NCBI RefSeq assembly: GCF_000334155.1
Contig: NZ_ANNK01000001.1
Coordinates: 1-61,353 of the forward strand
DNA length: 61,353 nt
Source of the DNA: Halalkalibacterium ligniniphilum
Lineage (GTDB): Bacteria; Bacillota; Bacilli; Bacillales; Bacillaceae_D
Reading direction: 5' to 3'
Part shown: positions 18,587 through 28,346 of the stretch, piece after piece
Layout: each line of letters begins with the position of its first letter
How positions within the stretch are numbered: position 1 is the first letter of the stretch
Notes under the pieces: generated by a model
Seen by the model: only the letters and a program-made list of their open reading frames with translations
What the model was told of the DNA's origin: nothing
Databases searched by the model: none
Position numbers and translations under genes: made by a program

Positions 18587-19768
18587 ATGAGTGTGTCAAA
18601 GTTAGTTTTCGCTCCGTTAAGCTATACAGGATGGGGCTCTTTAAAGGAATTGTTACCTGAAGTTGAAAAATATGATCCAAAGAAAATTCTTGTCGTTACA
18701 GATCCGATGTTAGCCCAAATTGGACTGACGGATCGCGTCACCGATCCGCTTGAAACAGAAGGTTATTCTGTTACTTTATATACAGATGTCGTTCCTGAAC
18801 CTCCTTTGGAAACGGGGGAGAAGCTTGTCTCCTTTACCCGTAATGGTCAGTTTGACATGGTAATTGGTGTTGGTGGTGGAAGCGCGCTTGATTTAGCAAA
18901 GCTAGCAGCTGTTTTGGCTGTGCATGAGGGACCTGCTGTTGACTACTTAAACTTAACAGGTACGAAAAATGTAGAAAAGAAAGGATTACCAAAAATTCTC
19001 ATTCCTACTACATCTGGAACGGGTTCAGAGGTGACGAATATTTCTGTTCTGTCATTAGAGACAACAAAAGATGTGGTTACACATGATTATTTACTCGCTG
19101 ATGTTGCGATTGTCGATCCAGAGTTAACGGTTTCTGTTCCTGCAAAAGTTACGGCTGCAACGGGAATTGATGCATTGACTCATGCTGTAGAAGCATATAT
19201 CTCAGTAAATGCTAGTCCAACGACAGATGGCTTAGCGCTGCAAGCAATTCGTTTAATTGGACGTTCACTTCGAAAGGCAGTAGAAGACGGAAGTGACAAG
19301 CAAGCTCGTATTGATATGAGTAATGGTAGTTATCTAGCTGGACTTGCTTTCTTTAATGCTGGAGTAGCTGGTGTTCATGCATTAGCATATCCGCTAGGTG
19401 GACAATTTCATATCTCTCATGGGGAGTCGAACGCGGTTCTATTGCCATATGTAATGGGCTATATTCGTAAGAGCTGTGCAAAGAGAATGGCAGATATTTT
19501 GAATGCCCTAGGTGGAAATTCAACCTACTTATCTGAAGAAGAAGCCTCTTATAAATGTGTGGAGGAACTAGAGAGACTAGTGAAGGATGTTGGTATTCCG
19601 TCTACTTTAGCTGGATTTGATATACCAGCATCAGCTTTAGAGAGCTTAACGCAAGATGGAGTAAAGCAAAAGAGAATTTTAGCTAGAAGTCCATTGCCTT
19701 TATTAGAAGACGATATTCGACAAATTTATCAATCTGCTTTTGTTGGGGCAGTCGCAGAACCTAAATAG
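18587..19768 (+). CDS. Iron-containing alcohol dehydrogenase (probable 4-hydroxybutyrate dehydrogenase)
   Basis: A 393-residue group III alcohol dehydrogenase. The NAD-binding GVGGGSALDLAKLAA lies near residue 100, and metal-ligand histidines fall in THAVEAYIS and in HALAYPLGGQFHISHGESNAVLLPYVM. It should oxidise an alcohol to an aldehyde with NAD. In the context of a lactonase and a semialdehyde dehydrogenase, gamma-hydroxybutyrate to succinate semialdehyde is the natural step, as for Agrobacterium BlcB. Substrate is inference. ATG follows GGGGGG in a 17-base gap after the lactonase; the terminator at 19785 ends the operon. Confidence 0.83.
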   Translation: MSVSKLVFAPLSYTGWGSLKELLPEVEKYDPKKILVVTDPMLAQIGLTDRVTDPLETEGYSVTLYTDVVPEPPLETGEKLVSFTRNGQFDMVIGVGGGSALDLAKLAAVLAVHEGPAVDYLNLTGTKNVEKKGLPKILIPTTSGTGSEVTNISVLSLETTKDVVTHDYLLADVAIVDPELTVSVPAKVTAATGIDALTHAVEAYISVNASPTTDGLALQAIRLIGRSLRKAVEDGSDKQARIDMSNGSYLAGLAFFNAGVAGVHALAYPLGGQFHISHGESNAVLLPYVMGYIRKSCAKRMADILNALGGNSTYLSEEEASYKCVEELERLVKDVGIPSTLAGFDIPASALESLTQDGVKQKRILARSPLPLLEDDIRQIYQSAFVGAVAEPK

Positions 19769-19784
19769 ATCAAGATATAGCAAA

Positions 19785-19820
19785 ACACCACTCATTCCTA
19801 GCTTGAGTGGTGTTTTTGTT
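19785..19820 (+). terminator. Terminator of the lactone operon
   Basis: ACACCACTCA pairs with TGAGTGGTGT across a nine-base loop, followed by TTTTG and a long T-rich run. It lies 17 bases after the alcohol dehydrogenase stop. Confidence 0.88.
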
Positions 19821-20103
19821 TTTGTTTTTTTTTTTTTTGAGAAAGACTTGCCAAAATACGAAAAAAGGAAGGAGAATTCTAAAAATGCGAATCCGCTTAC
19901 AAGTAGTAGGCTAGAAAATACTTCTCACACAAATGGTTGACACAATCTTTTAGTGCCGAGTCATGGATTTTCTTTTTAGGCTATGCTATTCTATTTATTT
20001 AGGGAAATATGCTTTTTGGTGTGGATTTACCTTGTTTTTAGAATGGAAATGTTATGCTTTTTTATAAATTGGTTCACACTTAATAGGAAGAGAGGTGAAA
20101 ACG
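19821..20103. other. Intergenic DNA before mnmE
   Basis: Bases 19821-19840 are almost pure T, then AT-rich sequence with no gene. A TTGACA at 19936 lacks a matching -10 at normal spacing; TATGCTATTCT near 19981-19991 could be an extended -10. No DnaA-box cluster is visible here. Confidence 0.3.
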
Positions 20104-21480
20104 ATGGAATTTGATACAATTGCCGCCATTTCAACAGCTCTTGGTGAAGGGGCCATAGGGATTGTCCGCTTAAGTGGTGATGAAGCCATTACAATTGCTA
20201 ATCGGATATACAAAGGAAAGAGACCTCTCACAGATGTGCCGAGCCATACAATCGTCTACGGTCATGTTGTCAACCCGAAAACAGACGATGTGGTGGATGA
20301 AGTGATGGTTTCTGTGTTGCGGGCACCACGGACATTTACCCGGGAAGATGTAGTGGAAATTAATTGTCACGGTGGACTCGTTTCTGTCAACCGAGTGCTA
20401 CAAGTTGTCTTAAATCATGGGGCGCGGCTTGCGGAGCCAGGTGAGTTCACGAAACGAGCCTTTTTAAATGGTCGAATTGATTTATCCCAAGCCGAAGGGG
20501 TGATTGATTTAATTCGGGCCAAAACTGACCGTGCCATGAATGTCGCCTTAAAACAAGTAGAAGGACGATTATCAAATAAAATTCAAAAGCTTAGGCAGGC
20601 ATTGCTTGAGACGGTTGCTCATGTGGAAGTGAACATCGATTATCCAGAATATGATGCAGAGACGATGACCCACGGTTTGTTAAAGGAGCGGGGTACCTTT
20701 GTGAAAAAAGAAATTGAACAGCTTCTCGCAACGGCTGCTCAAGGGAAAATTTTACGTGAAGGATTATCCACGGTGATTATCGGCAGGCCGAATGTTGGGA
20801 AATCTTCCTTATTAAATAGTCTTGTCCATGAAAACAAAGCGATCGTTACAGATATTCCAGGGACAACCCGTGATGTGATTGAGGAATATGTCAATGTGCG
20901 GGGTGTACCGCTTCGCCTTTTAGATACAGCCGGGATTCGTGAGACAGAGGATATTGTGGAACGAATTGGGGTTGAACGCTCTCGTCAAGTGTTACAGGAT
21001 GCAGAGCTTATTCTTCTCGTGCTAAATCATGGGGAACCGCTCTCAAAAGAAGATGAAGCGTTATTTGAAGCAATTAAAGGAATGGATACGATTATCATTG
21101 TTAATAAAACGGATCTTGAACGAAAAATTAATCTTGAGCGTGTCAAAGAACTAGCTGCAGGGCGCCCGATTATAACAACCTCCCTTCTCCATGATGAAGG
21201 CGTGGATGAGTTGGAGGAAGCGATTGCGGGTCTTTTCTTTGAAGGGTCCCTTGAAGGTGGGGATGTTACCTACGTTTCAAATTCCCGTCATATCGCGTTG
21301 CTTGAGCAAGCAAAAACGGCGATTGAAGATGCACTTGCTGCCATTGACATGGGTGTTCCGATCGATATGGTGCAAATCGATGTTACTAGAACATGGGAAC
21401 TGCTTGGCGAAATTATTGGTGATAGTGTTCATGAAAGCTTGATTGACCAATTGTTTTCACAGTTTTGTTTAGGTAAGTAA
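20104..21480 (+). CDS. mnmE: tRNA modification GTPase MnmE
   Basis: A 458-residue GTPase that, with MnmG, installs the aminomethyl-type group on U34 of several tRNAs. It has an N-terminal tetrahydrofolate-binding domain (1-118), helical parts, and an inserted G domain with GRPNVGKSS (G1), DIPGTTRD (switch), DTAG (G3) and NKTD (G4), and ends with the conserved FCLGK carrying the C-x-G-K motif. The frame reaches a GTG at 20095, but ATG at 20104 has GAGAGGTGA before it and matches homologue length. It is followed by mnmG after 26 bases. Confidence 0.98.
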   Translation: MEFDTIAAISTALGEGAIGIVRLSGDEAITIANRIYKGKRPLTDVPSHTIVYGHVVNPKTDDVVDEVMVSVLRAPRTFTREDVVEINCHGGLVSVNRVLQVVLNHGARLAEPGEFTKRAFLNGRIDLSQAEGVIDLIRAKTDRAMNVALKQVEGRLSNKIQKLRQALLETVAHVEVNIDYPEYDAETMTHGLLKERGTFVKKEIEQLLATAAQGKILREGLSTVIIGRPNVGKSSLLNSLVHENKAIVTDIPGTTRDVIEEYVNVRGVPLRLLDTAGIRETEDIVERIGVERSRQVLQDAELILLVLNHGEPLSKEDEALFEAIKGMDTIIIVNKTDLERKINLERVKELAAGRPIITTSLLHDEGVDELEEAIAGLFFEGSLEGGDVTYVSNSRHIALLEQAKTAIEDALAAIDMGVPIDMVQIDVTRTWELLGEIIGDSVHESLIDQLFSQFCLGK

Positions 21481-21506
21481 TTCGAATGATGAATGGAGGT
21501 TTAAAA

Positions 21507-23405
21507 ATGGCCTATCAAGGTGGCGAATTTGACGTCATAGTTGTTGGGGCTGGCCATGCAGGGGTTGAAGCTGGGCTTGCAGCAGCTCGAATGGGAGCAA
21601 GCACATTAATGCTTACGTTAAATTTAGATGCTGTTGCGTACATGCCATGTAACCCATCTGTTGGTGGTCCAGCAAAAGGTATTGTTGTTCGGGAAATTGA
21701 TGCCCTCGGTGGAGAAATGGCACGGAACATTGACAAAACACATATTCAAATGCGAATGCTGAATACAGGGAAGGGCCCAGCTGTACGTGCTCTTCGTGCT
21801 CAAGCGGATAAGTTTATGTATCAACATGAAATGAAAAAAACGATTGAAGAAGAGGAAAATCTCCTACTTCGTCAAGGGATGGTTGAACGTCTCATCATTG
21901 AAGATGGCGTCTGTAAAGGGGTCATAACGAATACAGGGGCCGAGTATCGTGCTAAGGCTGTCGTTATTACGACAGGAACGTATTTACGTGGAAAAATTAT
22001 TATTGGCGAGCTTGCTTATGAAAGTGGGCCGAACAATATGCAGCCTTCCATTAACCTTTCCTACCACCTGCAAGAGCTTGGATTTGAGATGGTGCGTTTT
22101 AAAACAGGAACGCCTCCTCGTGTGAACGGAGAGACGATTGATTATTCGAAAACAGAAATCCAGCCTGGGGATGAGGTTCCACGTGCTTTCTCCTATGAAA
22201 CAACAAAGTACATTACCGATCAGCTTCCGTGCTGGTTAACCTATACGGCGGAGTCAACGCATCAAATTATTAACAACAATCTCGGTCGCTCGCCGATGTA
22301 CTCAGGCATGATTGAAGGGACAGGCCCACGCTACTGTCCATCGATTGAAGACAAGATTGTTCGTTTTAACGATAAGCCGCGGCATCAAATTTTCCTTGAG
22401 CCTGAAGGCCGAAATACATCAGAAGTATATGTTCAAGGCTTGTCAACGAGCTTACCTGAAGATGTACAGCTAGATGTGTTAAAGTCAATTCCTGGCCTTG
22501 AAGAGGTGCGGATGATGCGTCCAGGCTATGCGATTGAATATGACGCAATCGTGCCAACGCAGCTATGGCCAACCCTTGAAACGAAAAAGATAGAAGGCCT
22601 CTTTACCGCTGGACAAATCAATGGAACATCAGGATATGAAGAGGCTGCAGGTCAAGGGATTATGGCAGGTATTAACGCTGCACGTAAAGCACAAGGAAAA
22701 GAGGGCGTTATCCTTGATCGTTCAGAAGCATACATTGGTGTATTAATTGATGACCTTGTGACAAAAGGGACAAATGAGCCGTATCGTTTGTTAACCTCAC
22801 GTGCCGAATATCGTTTGTTGCTCCGTCATGACAACGCTGATTTGCGCCTAACTGAAAAAGGATATGAGATTGGCTTAATCCCTCAAGAACGGTATGACCG
22901 TTTTGTTGAGAAAAAAGCGAAAATCGCAGCAGAAAAAAAGCGTCTTGAAAAGATCATTGTCAAGCCGTCTGATGAACTCCAGCAATTACTCGCCGATGTG
23001 CAGTCGGCTCCATTGCAAGAGGCAGTCCGCGCATCGCTCTTGTTAAAGCGTCCTGAATTAACCTATTGGGATGTAGCAAAAGTGATTCCGGCTGCAGAAA
23101 GTAAAATTGATGAAGATGTAGCAGAACAAGTTGAAATTCAAGTGAAGTATGAAGGCTATATCGAAAAACAGCTGCAGCAGGTCGAACGGGCACAAAAGAT
23201 GAATGACAAAAAAATTCCACATGACCTTGATTACTTTGCCATTAACGGTTTGGCAACAGAAGCAAAGCAAAAGCTTAGTGAGGTTCGTCCATTGTCAGTC
23301 GGGCAAGCATCTCGTGTATCAGGCGTCAACCCTGCTGATATTTCGATTTTGCTCGTCTACATTGAACAAGGCAGATTAGCGAAGGTTGGCCGGAAAACCG
23401 TTTAA
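21507..23405 (+). CDS. mnmG: tRNA uridine-5-carboxymethylaminomethyl modification enzyme MnmG
   Basis: A 632-residue FAD enzyme, partner of MnmE in tRNA wobble-uridine modification. The dinucleotide-binding [10 protein letters not shown] lies at about residues 12-21, the conserved [12 protein letters not shown] block near 48, and the [23 protein letters not shown] block near 365. The frame opens at 21486, but ATG at 21507 with GGAGG eight bases upstream is the better start. Co-transcribed with mnmE and rsmG. Confidence 0.98.
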   Translation: MAYQGGEFDVIVVGAGHAGVEAGLAAARMGASTLMLTLNLDAVAYMPCNPSVGGPAKGIVVREIDALGGEMARNIDKTHIQMRMLNTGKGPAVRALRAQADKFMYQHEMKKTIEEEENLLLRQGMVERLIIEDGVCKGVITNTGAEYRAKAVVITTGTYLRGKIIIGELAYESGPNNMQPSINLSYHLQELGFEMVRFKTGTPPRVNGETIDYSKTEIQPGDEVPRAFSYETTKYITDQLPCWLTYTAESTHQIINNNLGRSPMYSGMIEGTGPRYCPSIEDKIVRFNDKPRHQIFLEPEGRNTSEVYVQGLSTSLPEDVQLDVLKSIPGLEEVRMMRPGYAIEYDAIVPTQLWPTLETKKIEGLFTAGQINGTSGYEEAAGQGIMAGINAARKAQGKEGVILDRSEAYIGVLIDDLVTKGTNEPYRLLTSRAEYRLLLRHDNADLRLTEKGYEIGLIPQERYDRFVEKKAKIAAEKKRLEKIIVKPSDELQQLLADVQSAPLQEAVRASLLLKRPELTYWDVAKVIPAAESKIDEDVAEQVEIQVKYEGYIEKQLQQVERAQKMNDKKIPHDLDYFAINGLATEAKQKLSEVRPLSVGQASRVSGVNPADISILLVYIEQGRLAKVGRKTV

Positions 23406-23417
23406 TGGAGGGAAATG

Positions 23418-24131
23418 ATGAGCAAAGCACAGTTTGAGCAGTTGGTGGGTGAGAAGGGATTTTCCCTTTCTCCTCAACAATTGGAGCAATTTCGTCTCTA
23501 TTTCCAGCTGCTTGTTGAATGGAACGAAAAAATGAATTTAACTGCCATCACCGATGAAGATGGCGTATACTTGAAACACTTTTATGATTCAGTGTCAGCC
23601 TGTTTTTTTTATGATTTTTCAACGATAAAGAATCTTATTGATGTTGGGGCAGGGGCAGGGTTTCCAAGTATTCCAATAAAAATACTTTTCCCTGAGCTTC
23701 AAGTGAACATCGTTGATTCCCTGAACAAACGAATTGGGTTTCTTCAGCATCTTGCTGATACGTTAGGCTTGAAAGGCGTGGCCTTTTACCATGATCGTGC
23801 AGAAACCTTTGGTCAAAAAAAAGAACATCGTCAACAGTACGATCTTGTCATTGCTCGTGCAGTTGCCCGGATGTCGGTGTTAAGTGAGCTTTGCTTACCA
23901 CTTGTCAAAGTAGGGGGGACGTTTGTTGCGATGAAAGGGGCAGGTGCGAAAGAAGAGCTTGCGGATGCTAAGCATGCACTTCAAGTGTTAGGTGCCCAAG
24001 TTGAAGACGTTCATGCTTTTCAGCTGCCGATTGAGGAAAGCGAACGGCATATTCTCATCATGAAAAAGGAAAAAGGGACGCCCAAAAAATACCCAAGAAA
24101 ACCAGGGACTCCAAATAAACAACCTTTATAG
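23418..24131 (+). CDS. rsmG: 16S rRNA (guanine-527-N7)-methyltransferase RsmG
   Basis: A 237-residue SAM-dependent methyltransferase that modifies G527 of 16S rRNA; loss gives low-level streptomycin resistance in relatives. The SAM site is [15 protein letters not shown] near residue 75 and the [12 protein letters not shown] block near 150 is conserved. Two adjacent ATGs exist; the second (23418) is better spaced from GGAGG. The Lys/Pro-rich tail ([19 protein letters not shown]) is usual. Last gene of the mnmE operon; a parS-containing terminator follows directly. Confidence 0.97.
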   Translation: MSKAQFEQLVGEKGFSLSPQQLEQFRLYFQLLVEWNEKMNLTAITDEDGVYLKHFYDSVSACFFYDFSTIKNLIDVGAGAGFPSIPIKILFPELQVNIVDSLNKRIGFLQHLADTLGLKGVAFYHDRAETFGQKKEHRQQYDLVIARAVARMSVLSELCLPLVKVGGTFVAMKGAGAKEELADAKHALQVLGAQVEDVHAFQLPIEESERHILIMKKEKGTPKKYPRKPGTPNKQPL

Positions 24132-24162
24132 GTAATGTTTCACGTGAAACATTACCTTTTTT
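24131..24162. terminator. rsmG terminator built around a perfect parS site
   Basis: The perfect 16-base parS TGTTTCACGTGAAACA lies at 24136-24151 and is extended outward to a 26-base palindrome (GGTAA...TTACC) followed by TTTTTT. The same bases thus form both a ParB-binding site and the intrinsic terminator of the mnmEG-rsmG operon, seven bases from the parS core to the stop codon. Confidence 0.93.
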
Positions 24163-24308
24163 AGAAGGAAAAAAAGTATACATTTGATGATGTTAAGCTC
24201 AAGCGCCTAGCCGTTCGAGATTGCTTTTTCCTGTAAATGGTTTCCTGAAACCGGCGAGTCATTGGCAGCTTTTTAGTATTAGTGTCGCGATATACAAGGC
24301 GCTTGCGT
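24163..24308 (+). repeat. Dispersed intergenic repeat, copy B
   Basis: Begins GAAGGAAAAAAAGTATAC, continues with AAGCTCAAGCGCCTAGCC and ends AAGGCGCTTGCG before a T-run. It matches the common Bacillus repeat pattern of AAAGTATAC, then CTAGCTCCAGCGCCTAGC, ending AAGGCGCTTGCGCTTTT (recalled pattern). A shortened relative is at 44258-44310, and the AAGGCGCTTGCG end recurs at 34080-34092. The two AGCGCCT/AGGCGCT ends are complementary, so the RNA could fold into one long hairpin. Confidence 0.6.
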
Positions 24309-24393
24309 TTTTTTTTGTGTACAATAGGAAGCTTTTTGCAGATGAGAATCATTTAAGTTAAGGAAGGAATACGAATGTCCTAGTAAGTTTCAC

Positions 24394-24422
24394 TTGACGA
24401 ACATAGGTATGGAGGATATAAA
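24394..24422 (+). promoter_or_regulatory. noc promoter
   Basis: TTGACG (24394-24399) and TATAAA (24417-24422) are exactly 17 bases apart, 87 bases before the noc start. Confidence 0.6.
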
Positions 24423-24509
24423 AGACATAGGTAGAAAAGAAGGAACTGGACTGATTATGTCGAATGTGAATGTATAGAGACGGTAGTTATCAAAAGGTGG
24501 TGTCAGGCG

Positions 24510-25352
24510 ATGAAGCAGCCGTTTTCACGCCTATTTGGCTTCGGAGATAAGCAAGAGGAGATCGTAGAGACAACAAAAAATGATGAGGTAAAGCAGCTGC
24601 CGATGAAGGAAATTGTTCCAAATCGTTTTCAGCCTCGGACAATTTTTGACGACGAACGAATTGAAGAGCTAGCGCAAACGATTCGTACCCATGGAATTAT
24701 TCAGCCAATTGTCGTTCGTGAACGAGATGGAAAGTATGAAATCATCGCTGGGGAGCGCCGTTTTCGTGCTGTCACAAAATTGGGGTGGGAGCATATCCCA
24801 GCGATTATTAAAGAATTCAATGATTCACAAACAGCATCGGTGGCATTAATTGAAAACCTGCAACGGGAAGGACTCACAGCCATTGAGGAAGCGGTTGCTT
24901 ACGCGAAATTGATCGAGCTTCACGGATTAACGCAAGAAAGTTTGGCGCAACGTCTTGGAAAAGGACAGTCAACAATTGCCAATAAATTACGATTGCTTCA
25001 TTTATCAGAAAAAGTACAAGAAGGTATTTTAGAGCGGAAGATTTCAGAGCGACATGCCAGAGCATTGCTGGCGATCAAGGACGAATCGCTACAAGTGAAA
25101 ATGTTTGATGAAATCATTGAAAAAGGGCTGAATGTAAAACAAACGGAAGAGCGGGTGAAGCAACTCCTTGAAGGAGTACCTCAGCCGAAGAAAAAGCCGA
25201 CAAGGAAAGCGTACTCAAAAGATATGAGGATTGCGATGAACACAATCCGTCAATCGGTTGATATGGTATTGAAGAGCGGCCTAAATATTGATACTGACGA
25301 AGAAGAGAATGATGATTTTTATCAATTTACAATTCGAATTCCGAAAAAATAA
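24510..25352 (+). CDS. noc: Nucleoid occlusion protein Noc
   Basis: A 280-residue ParB-family CTPase-type protein that binds dispersed sites, clings to the membrane and stops septum formation over the chromosome. The ParB box [18 protein letters not shown] lies near residue 82, a helix-turn-helix ([24 protein letters not shown]) near 145. The N-terminus [14 protein letters not shown] is the amphipathic membrane-targeting helix known for Noc, which separates it from the ParB proper downstream. ATG follows AGGTGGTG. No typical Noc-binding palindrome ATTTCCCGGGAAAT was seen in this window. Confidence 0.95.
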   Translation: MKQPFSRLFGFGDKQEEIVETTKNDEVKQLPMKEIVPNRFQPRTIFDDERIEELAQTIRTHGIIQPIVVRERDGKYEIIAGERRFRAVTKLGWEHIPAIIKEFNDSQTASVALIENLQREGLTAIEEAVAYAKLIELHGLTQESLAQRLGKGQSTIANKLRLLHLSEKVQEGILERKISERHARALLAIKDESLQVKMFDEIIEKGLNVKQTEERVKQLLEGVPQPKKKPTRKAYSKDMRIAMNTIRQSVDMVLKSGLNIDTDEEENDDFYQFTIRIPKK

Positions 25353-25381
25353 TCTATCGAGTACGATAGATTATTTTTTAT
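25348..25381 (+). terminator. noc terminator
   Basis: AATAATCTATCG pairs with CGATAGATTATT across AGTA, followed by TTTTTTA; the hairpin overlaps the noc stop codon. Confidence 0.85.
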
Positions 25382-25473
25382 CGTGTGGCGATAAGTTTCT
25401 AAAATCTTTGTACAAAAATTGTGTTAAAATAGAGAACGAATTGTGAATGTTGGAACGGAAAGTTGGTGGAAGC

Positions 25474-26235
25474 GTGGCAAGAGTGATTGCAATTGCGAAC
25501 CAGAAAGGTGGCGTCGGCAAGACAACAACAGCTGTGAACCTTAGTTCATGCTTGGCGTTAATCGGAAAAAAAGTATTACTGGTCGATATTGATCCACAAG
25601 GAAATGCAACAAGTGGAGTCGGGATTGAAAAAGGAGACATCAATCATTGCATCTATGATTTGCTTGTAGATGACATGGAAGCAAAAGATGTCATTCAGAC
25701 AACAAAGGTCGAACAGCTAGATGTTCTACCTTCAACGATTCAATTATCAGGGGCGGAAATTGAGCTGGTACCGACCATTTCACGGGAAGTCCGCTTAAAG
25801 CGAGCGCTTGAAAAAATCGAAGCAAATTACGACTATATTTTAATTGATTGTCCACCTTCCCTTGGTCTATTAACGATAAATGCCCTTACGGCTTCAGACT
25901 CTGTGCTTATTCCTGTTCAATGTGAGTATTACGCATTAGAAGGTCTTAGCCAGCTACTGAATACGGTAAGGCTTGTGCAAAAACATTTAAATACTGATTT
26001 GGAGATTGAAGGTGTTCTCTTAACAATGCTTGATGCAAGAACGAATCTCGGTATTCAAGTGATTGAAGAAGTGAAAAAATATTTCCGAGAAAAAGTATTC
26101 AAAACGATTATTCCACGGAATGTTCGACTTGGCGAAGCCCCAAGTCACGGAGAGCCCATCATCATTTATGACCCGAAGTCACGAGGGGCAGAAGTCTATT
26201 TAGATTTAGCAAAGGAAGTGGTTGCCGGTGGCTAG
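25474..26235 (+). CDS. parA: Chromosome partitioning ATPase ParA (Soj)
   Basis: A 253-residue ParA-type ATPase that works with ParB in origin segregation and that, in B. subtilis, controls DnaA activity. The deviant Walker A is KGGVGKTT (11-18), with a catalytic-type DIDPQGNAT block and CPPSLGLLT. The start is GTG at 25474 with GGTGGA before it, giving the exact length of B. subtilis Soj; an upstream ATG (25447) would add nine residues without a good ribosome site. Overlaps parB by eight bases. Confidence 0.96.
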   Translation: MARVIAIANQKGGVGKTTTAVNLSSCLALIGKKVLLVDIDPQGNATSGVGIEKGDINHCIYDLLVDDMEAKDVIQTTKVEQLDVLPSTIQLSGAEIELVPTISREVRLKRALEKIEANYDYILIDCPPSLGLLTINALTASDSVLIPVQCEYYALEGLSQLLNTVRLVQKHLNTDLEIEGVLLTMLDARTNLGIQVIEEVKKYFREKVFKTIIPRNVRLGEAPSHGEPIIIYDPKSRGAEVYLDLAKEVVAGG

Positions 26236-27097
26236 AGGCTTAGGCAAAGGACTGAATGCTTTATTTCCTGACTCGATTGATGATAAAAATGAAAATGTCG
26301 TAGAGGTGAAGGTAAGTGAGCTTCGACCGAACCCGTATCAGCCTCGTAAAACCTTTTCTGAAAAAGCTATTGCTGAGTTGACTGACTCGATTAAGCAGCA
26401 TGGTATTCTTCAGCCCATCGTCGTTCGGAAAAGTATTAAAGGGTACGAGATTGTCGTGGGAGAACGACGTTACCGGGCAGCGAAGGAAGCGGGTTTGAAA
26501 AAAGTACCTGTTGTCGTTCGTGAGCTTAACGAAGAAAAGATGATGGAGCTTGCTTTAATTGAAAATTTACAACGAGAAGATCTAAACCCGATTGAAGAAG
26601 CACTGGCATATGAGAAGTTAATGACGCATTTGAACATAACTCAAGAGCAGCTAGCTTATCGCTTAGGAAAAAGTCGCCCCCATATTGCCAATCATATTCG
26701 CTTGCTCCAGCTTCCAAGCAATGTGCAGCAATTTATATCTGACGGAAAACTCTCCATGGGTCACGGACGGGCGTTGCTCGGTCTAAAAGATAAACAAAAG
26801 TTTTCACCCCTATTAGAAAAAGTGTTGCGAGAAAAACTAAGTGTTAGAGAAGTGGAAAAGCTTGTCCAAACAGCAAATGAACGTGTTTCACGTGAAACAA
26901 AACCAACAAAGAAAAAGCTTTCTCCGTTTTTTCAAGAGAGACAAGATTTTCTACGAACGAAGCTTGGAACATCGGTTTCGATTAAAACAGGGAAGAAAAA
27001 AGGAAGAATTGAGATTGATTTTTTCTCAGAAGAAGATTTAGAACGAATTTTACAGCTTCTTGCTGTAGAAAATGAAAATAATAAGCCTTCATCTTAA
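26228..27097 (+). CDS. parB: Chromosome partitioning protein ParB (Spo0J)
   Basis: A 289-residue CTP-dependent DNA clamp that loads at parS, spreads and recruits SMC. Motifs: the N-terminal MARGLGKGLNALFP that contacts ParA, RPNPYQPRK, the CTP box GERRYRAAKEAGLKKVPVVV, and a helix-turn-helix (ITQEQLAYRLGKSRPHIANHIRLL). The start is GTG at 26228, overlapping parA, with AAGGAAG nine bases before. The gene carries a perfect parS inside (26884-26899). Confidence 0.97.
   Translation: MARGLGKGLNALFPDSIDDKNENVVEVKVSELRPNPYQPRKTFSEKAIAELTDSIKQHGILQPIVVRKSIKGYEIVVGERRYRAAKEAGLKKVPVVVRELNEEKMMELALIENLQREDLNPIEEALAYEKLMTHLNITQEQLAYRLGKSRPHIANHIRLLQLPSNVQQFISDGKLSMGHGRALLGLKDKQKFSPLLEKVLREKLSVREVEKLVQTANERVSRETKPTKKKLSPFFQERQDFLRTKLGTSVSIKTGKKKGRIEIDFFSEEDLERILQLLAVENENNKPSS
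26884..26899. promoter_or_regulatory. parS site inside parB
   Basis: Perfect TGTTTCACGTGAAACA within parB, coding for part of the RVSRETK stretch. B. subtilis has a parS in the same place in spo0J. With the site at 24136 this makes two perfect parS sites 2.7 kb apart and about 12-15 kb from oriC. Confidence 0.95.
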
Positions 27098-27131
27098 ATG
27101 AAGTCATCCGATATGGTGGCTTCATTTTCAA
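27095..27131 (+). terminator. Probable parB terminator
   Basis: ATGAAG-...-CTTCAT hairpin at the parB stop codon, followed by TTTTC. The loop is long (about 18 bases) and the T-run short, so moderate confidence. Confidence 0.5.
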
Positions 27132-27176
27132 GTGTAGGGAACAAAAGGAATAAAAGAGTGGAAGGAGGAAATGAAG

Positions 27177-28328
27177 GTGATTTATTTTGATCAAGCAGCT
27201 TCTTCGTTTCCAAAACCAGCATCTGTGGCAAATGCTATGGCTGAGGCTGTTAATGAATATGCTGCCAATCCAGGTCGTGGGGGACATGCTTTAGCAACGA
27301 GAGCAAGCCAAATGATTGAATCAACACGGGAGCTGCTGAAGGCGTTTTTTCATGCTCCAAGTAAAAGGCATGTGTGGTTTTATCAAAATGCAACGATGGC
27401 ATTAAACCAAGCCTTGCTCGGATTTCCGTTCCAGGAAGGTGACCATGTGGTAAGCACATCTTTTGAACATAATTCAGTAAGACGGCCTTTAGAGCAGCTA
27501 CGTCAGCGTCAAGGGATCGAGATCAGCTATGTCGAACCAAATTCAACAGGTTTAATTGAGGTAGAAGCCATTGAAAAAGCTTTCAAGAGAAATACACGGC
27601 TTCTCGTTGTTTCTCATGGCTCAAATGTTACAGGTGCGTTTGTTGATATTGAACGGATAGGAAAGATTGCAAAAACAAAAAAGGTTCCTTTTCTTTTAGA
27701 TGCTTCGCAAACAGCTGGAAAGCTTCGGATCGAAATGGACCATGCAAACATTTCTATGCTAGCATTTGCTGGTCATAAAGGGTTATTAGGTCCACAGGGA
27801 ACTGGGGCTTTAATCGTTGCGGAGGATTTTCAATTAAAACCGCTTGTCTACGGGGGGACTGGCAGTTATTCTGAATTGATTGACCAGCCTTCACAATGGC
27901 CTGATCGCTACGAAAGCGGTACATTAAATACGCCTGGAATCGCCGGGCTCAATGCGGGGATAAAATATATTGTTGAGCGTGGCATTGATGATATTTATGA
28001 ACATGAGTGGCAATTGACAAAGCAGTTTCTTCAAGGGCTTCAAGGAATGGCTTCCATAAAAGAATATGGACCTTCTTTAGAGGTGAAGCGAGTGGGAGTT
28101 GTCTCCTTTCAAATGGAGGGACTTGATAGCCATGAAGTTGCAACGATCTTGGATGAGCATTATCAAATTGCTGTACGTGCTGGACTTCATTGTGCTCCGC
28201 TTGCTCATGATACGCTACAAACCTCAGAGACAGGACTAGTTCGTGTCAGCTTTGGTCCCTACAATACGGCTGAAGAAGTGGACACGCTTTTGACCGCCCT
28301 TGGAGAAATTGAACAGGCTTTTTACTAG
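27177..28328 (+). CDS. Class V aminotransferase / cysteine desulfurase-like protein
   Basis: A 383-residue PLP enzyme of the NifS/CsdA family, which remove sulfur or selenium from cysteine or selenocysteine. The PLP lysine is in AFAGHKGLLGPQGTGAL; histidine and aspartate PLP contacts occur in SFEHNSVRRPL and LLDASQTAG. A possible active-site cysteine lies in AGLHCAPLAH. No IscU-type scaffold is nearby, so its acceptor is unknown. The ATG at 27171 is only two bases from GGAGG; GTG at 27177 with eight-base spacing is more likely the start. The next gene follows after 18 bases. Confidence 0.87.
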   Translation: MIYFDQAASSFPKPASVANAMAEAVNEYAANPGRGGHALATRASQMIESTRELLKAFFHAPSKRHVWFYQNATMALNQALLGFPFQEGDHVVSTSFEHNSVRRPLEQLRQRQGIEISYVEPNSTGLIEVEAIEKAFKRNTRLLVVSHGSNVTGAFVDIERIGKIAKTKKVPFLLDASQTAGKLRIEMDHANISMLAFAGHKGLLGPQGTGALIVAEDFQLKPLVYGGTGSYSELIDQPSQWPDRYESGTLNTPGIAGLNAGIKYIVERGIDDIYEHEWQLTKQFLQGLQGMASIKEYGPSLEVKRVGVVSFQMEGLDSHEVATILDEHYQIAVRAGLHCAPLAHDTLQTSETGLVRVSFGPYNTAEEVDTLLTALGEIEQAFY

Positions 28329-28346
28329 AAACGAGGCGCATAGAAG

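Noticed and set aside
24163-24509. Noc-binding site near noc
   Set aside because: No ATTTCCCGGGAAAT-like palindrome found here or elsewhere in the window.
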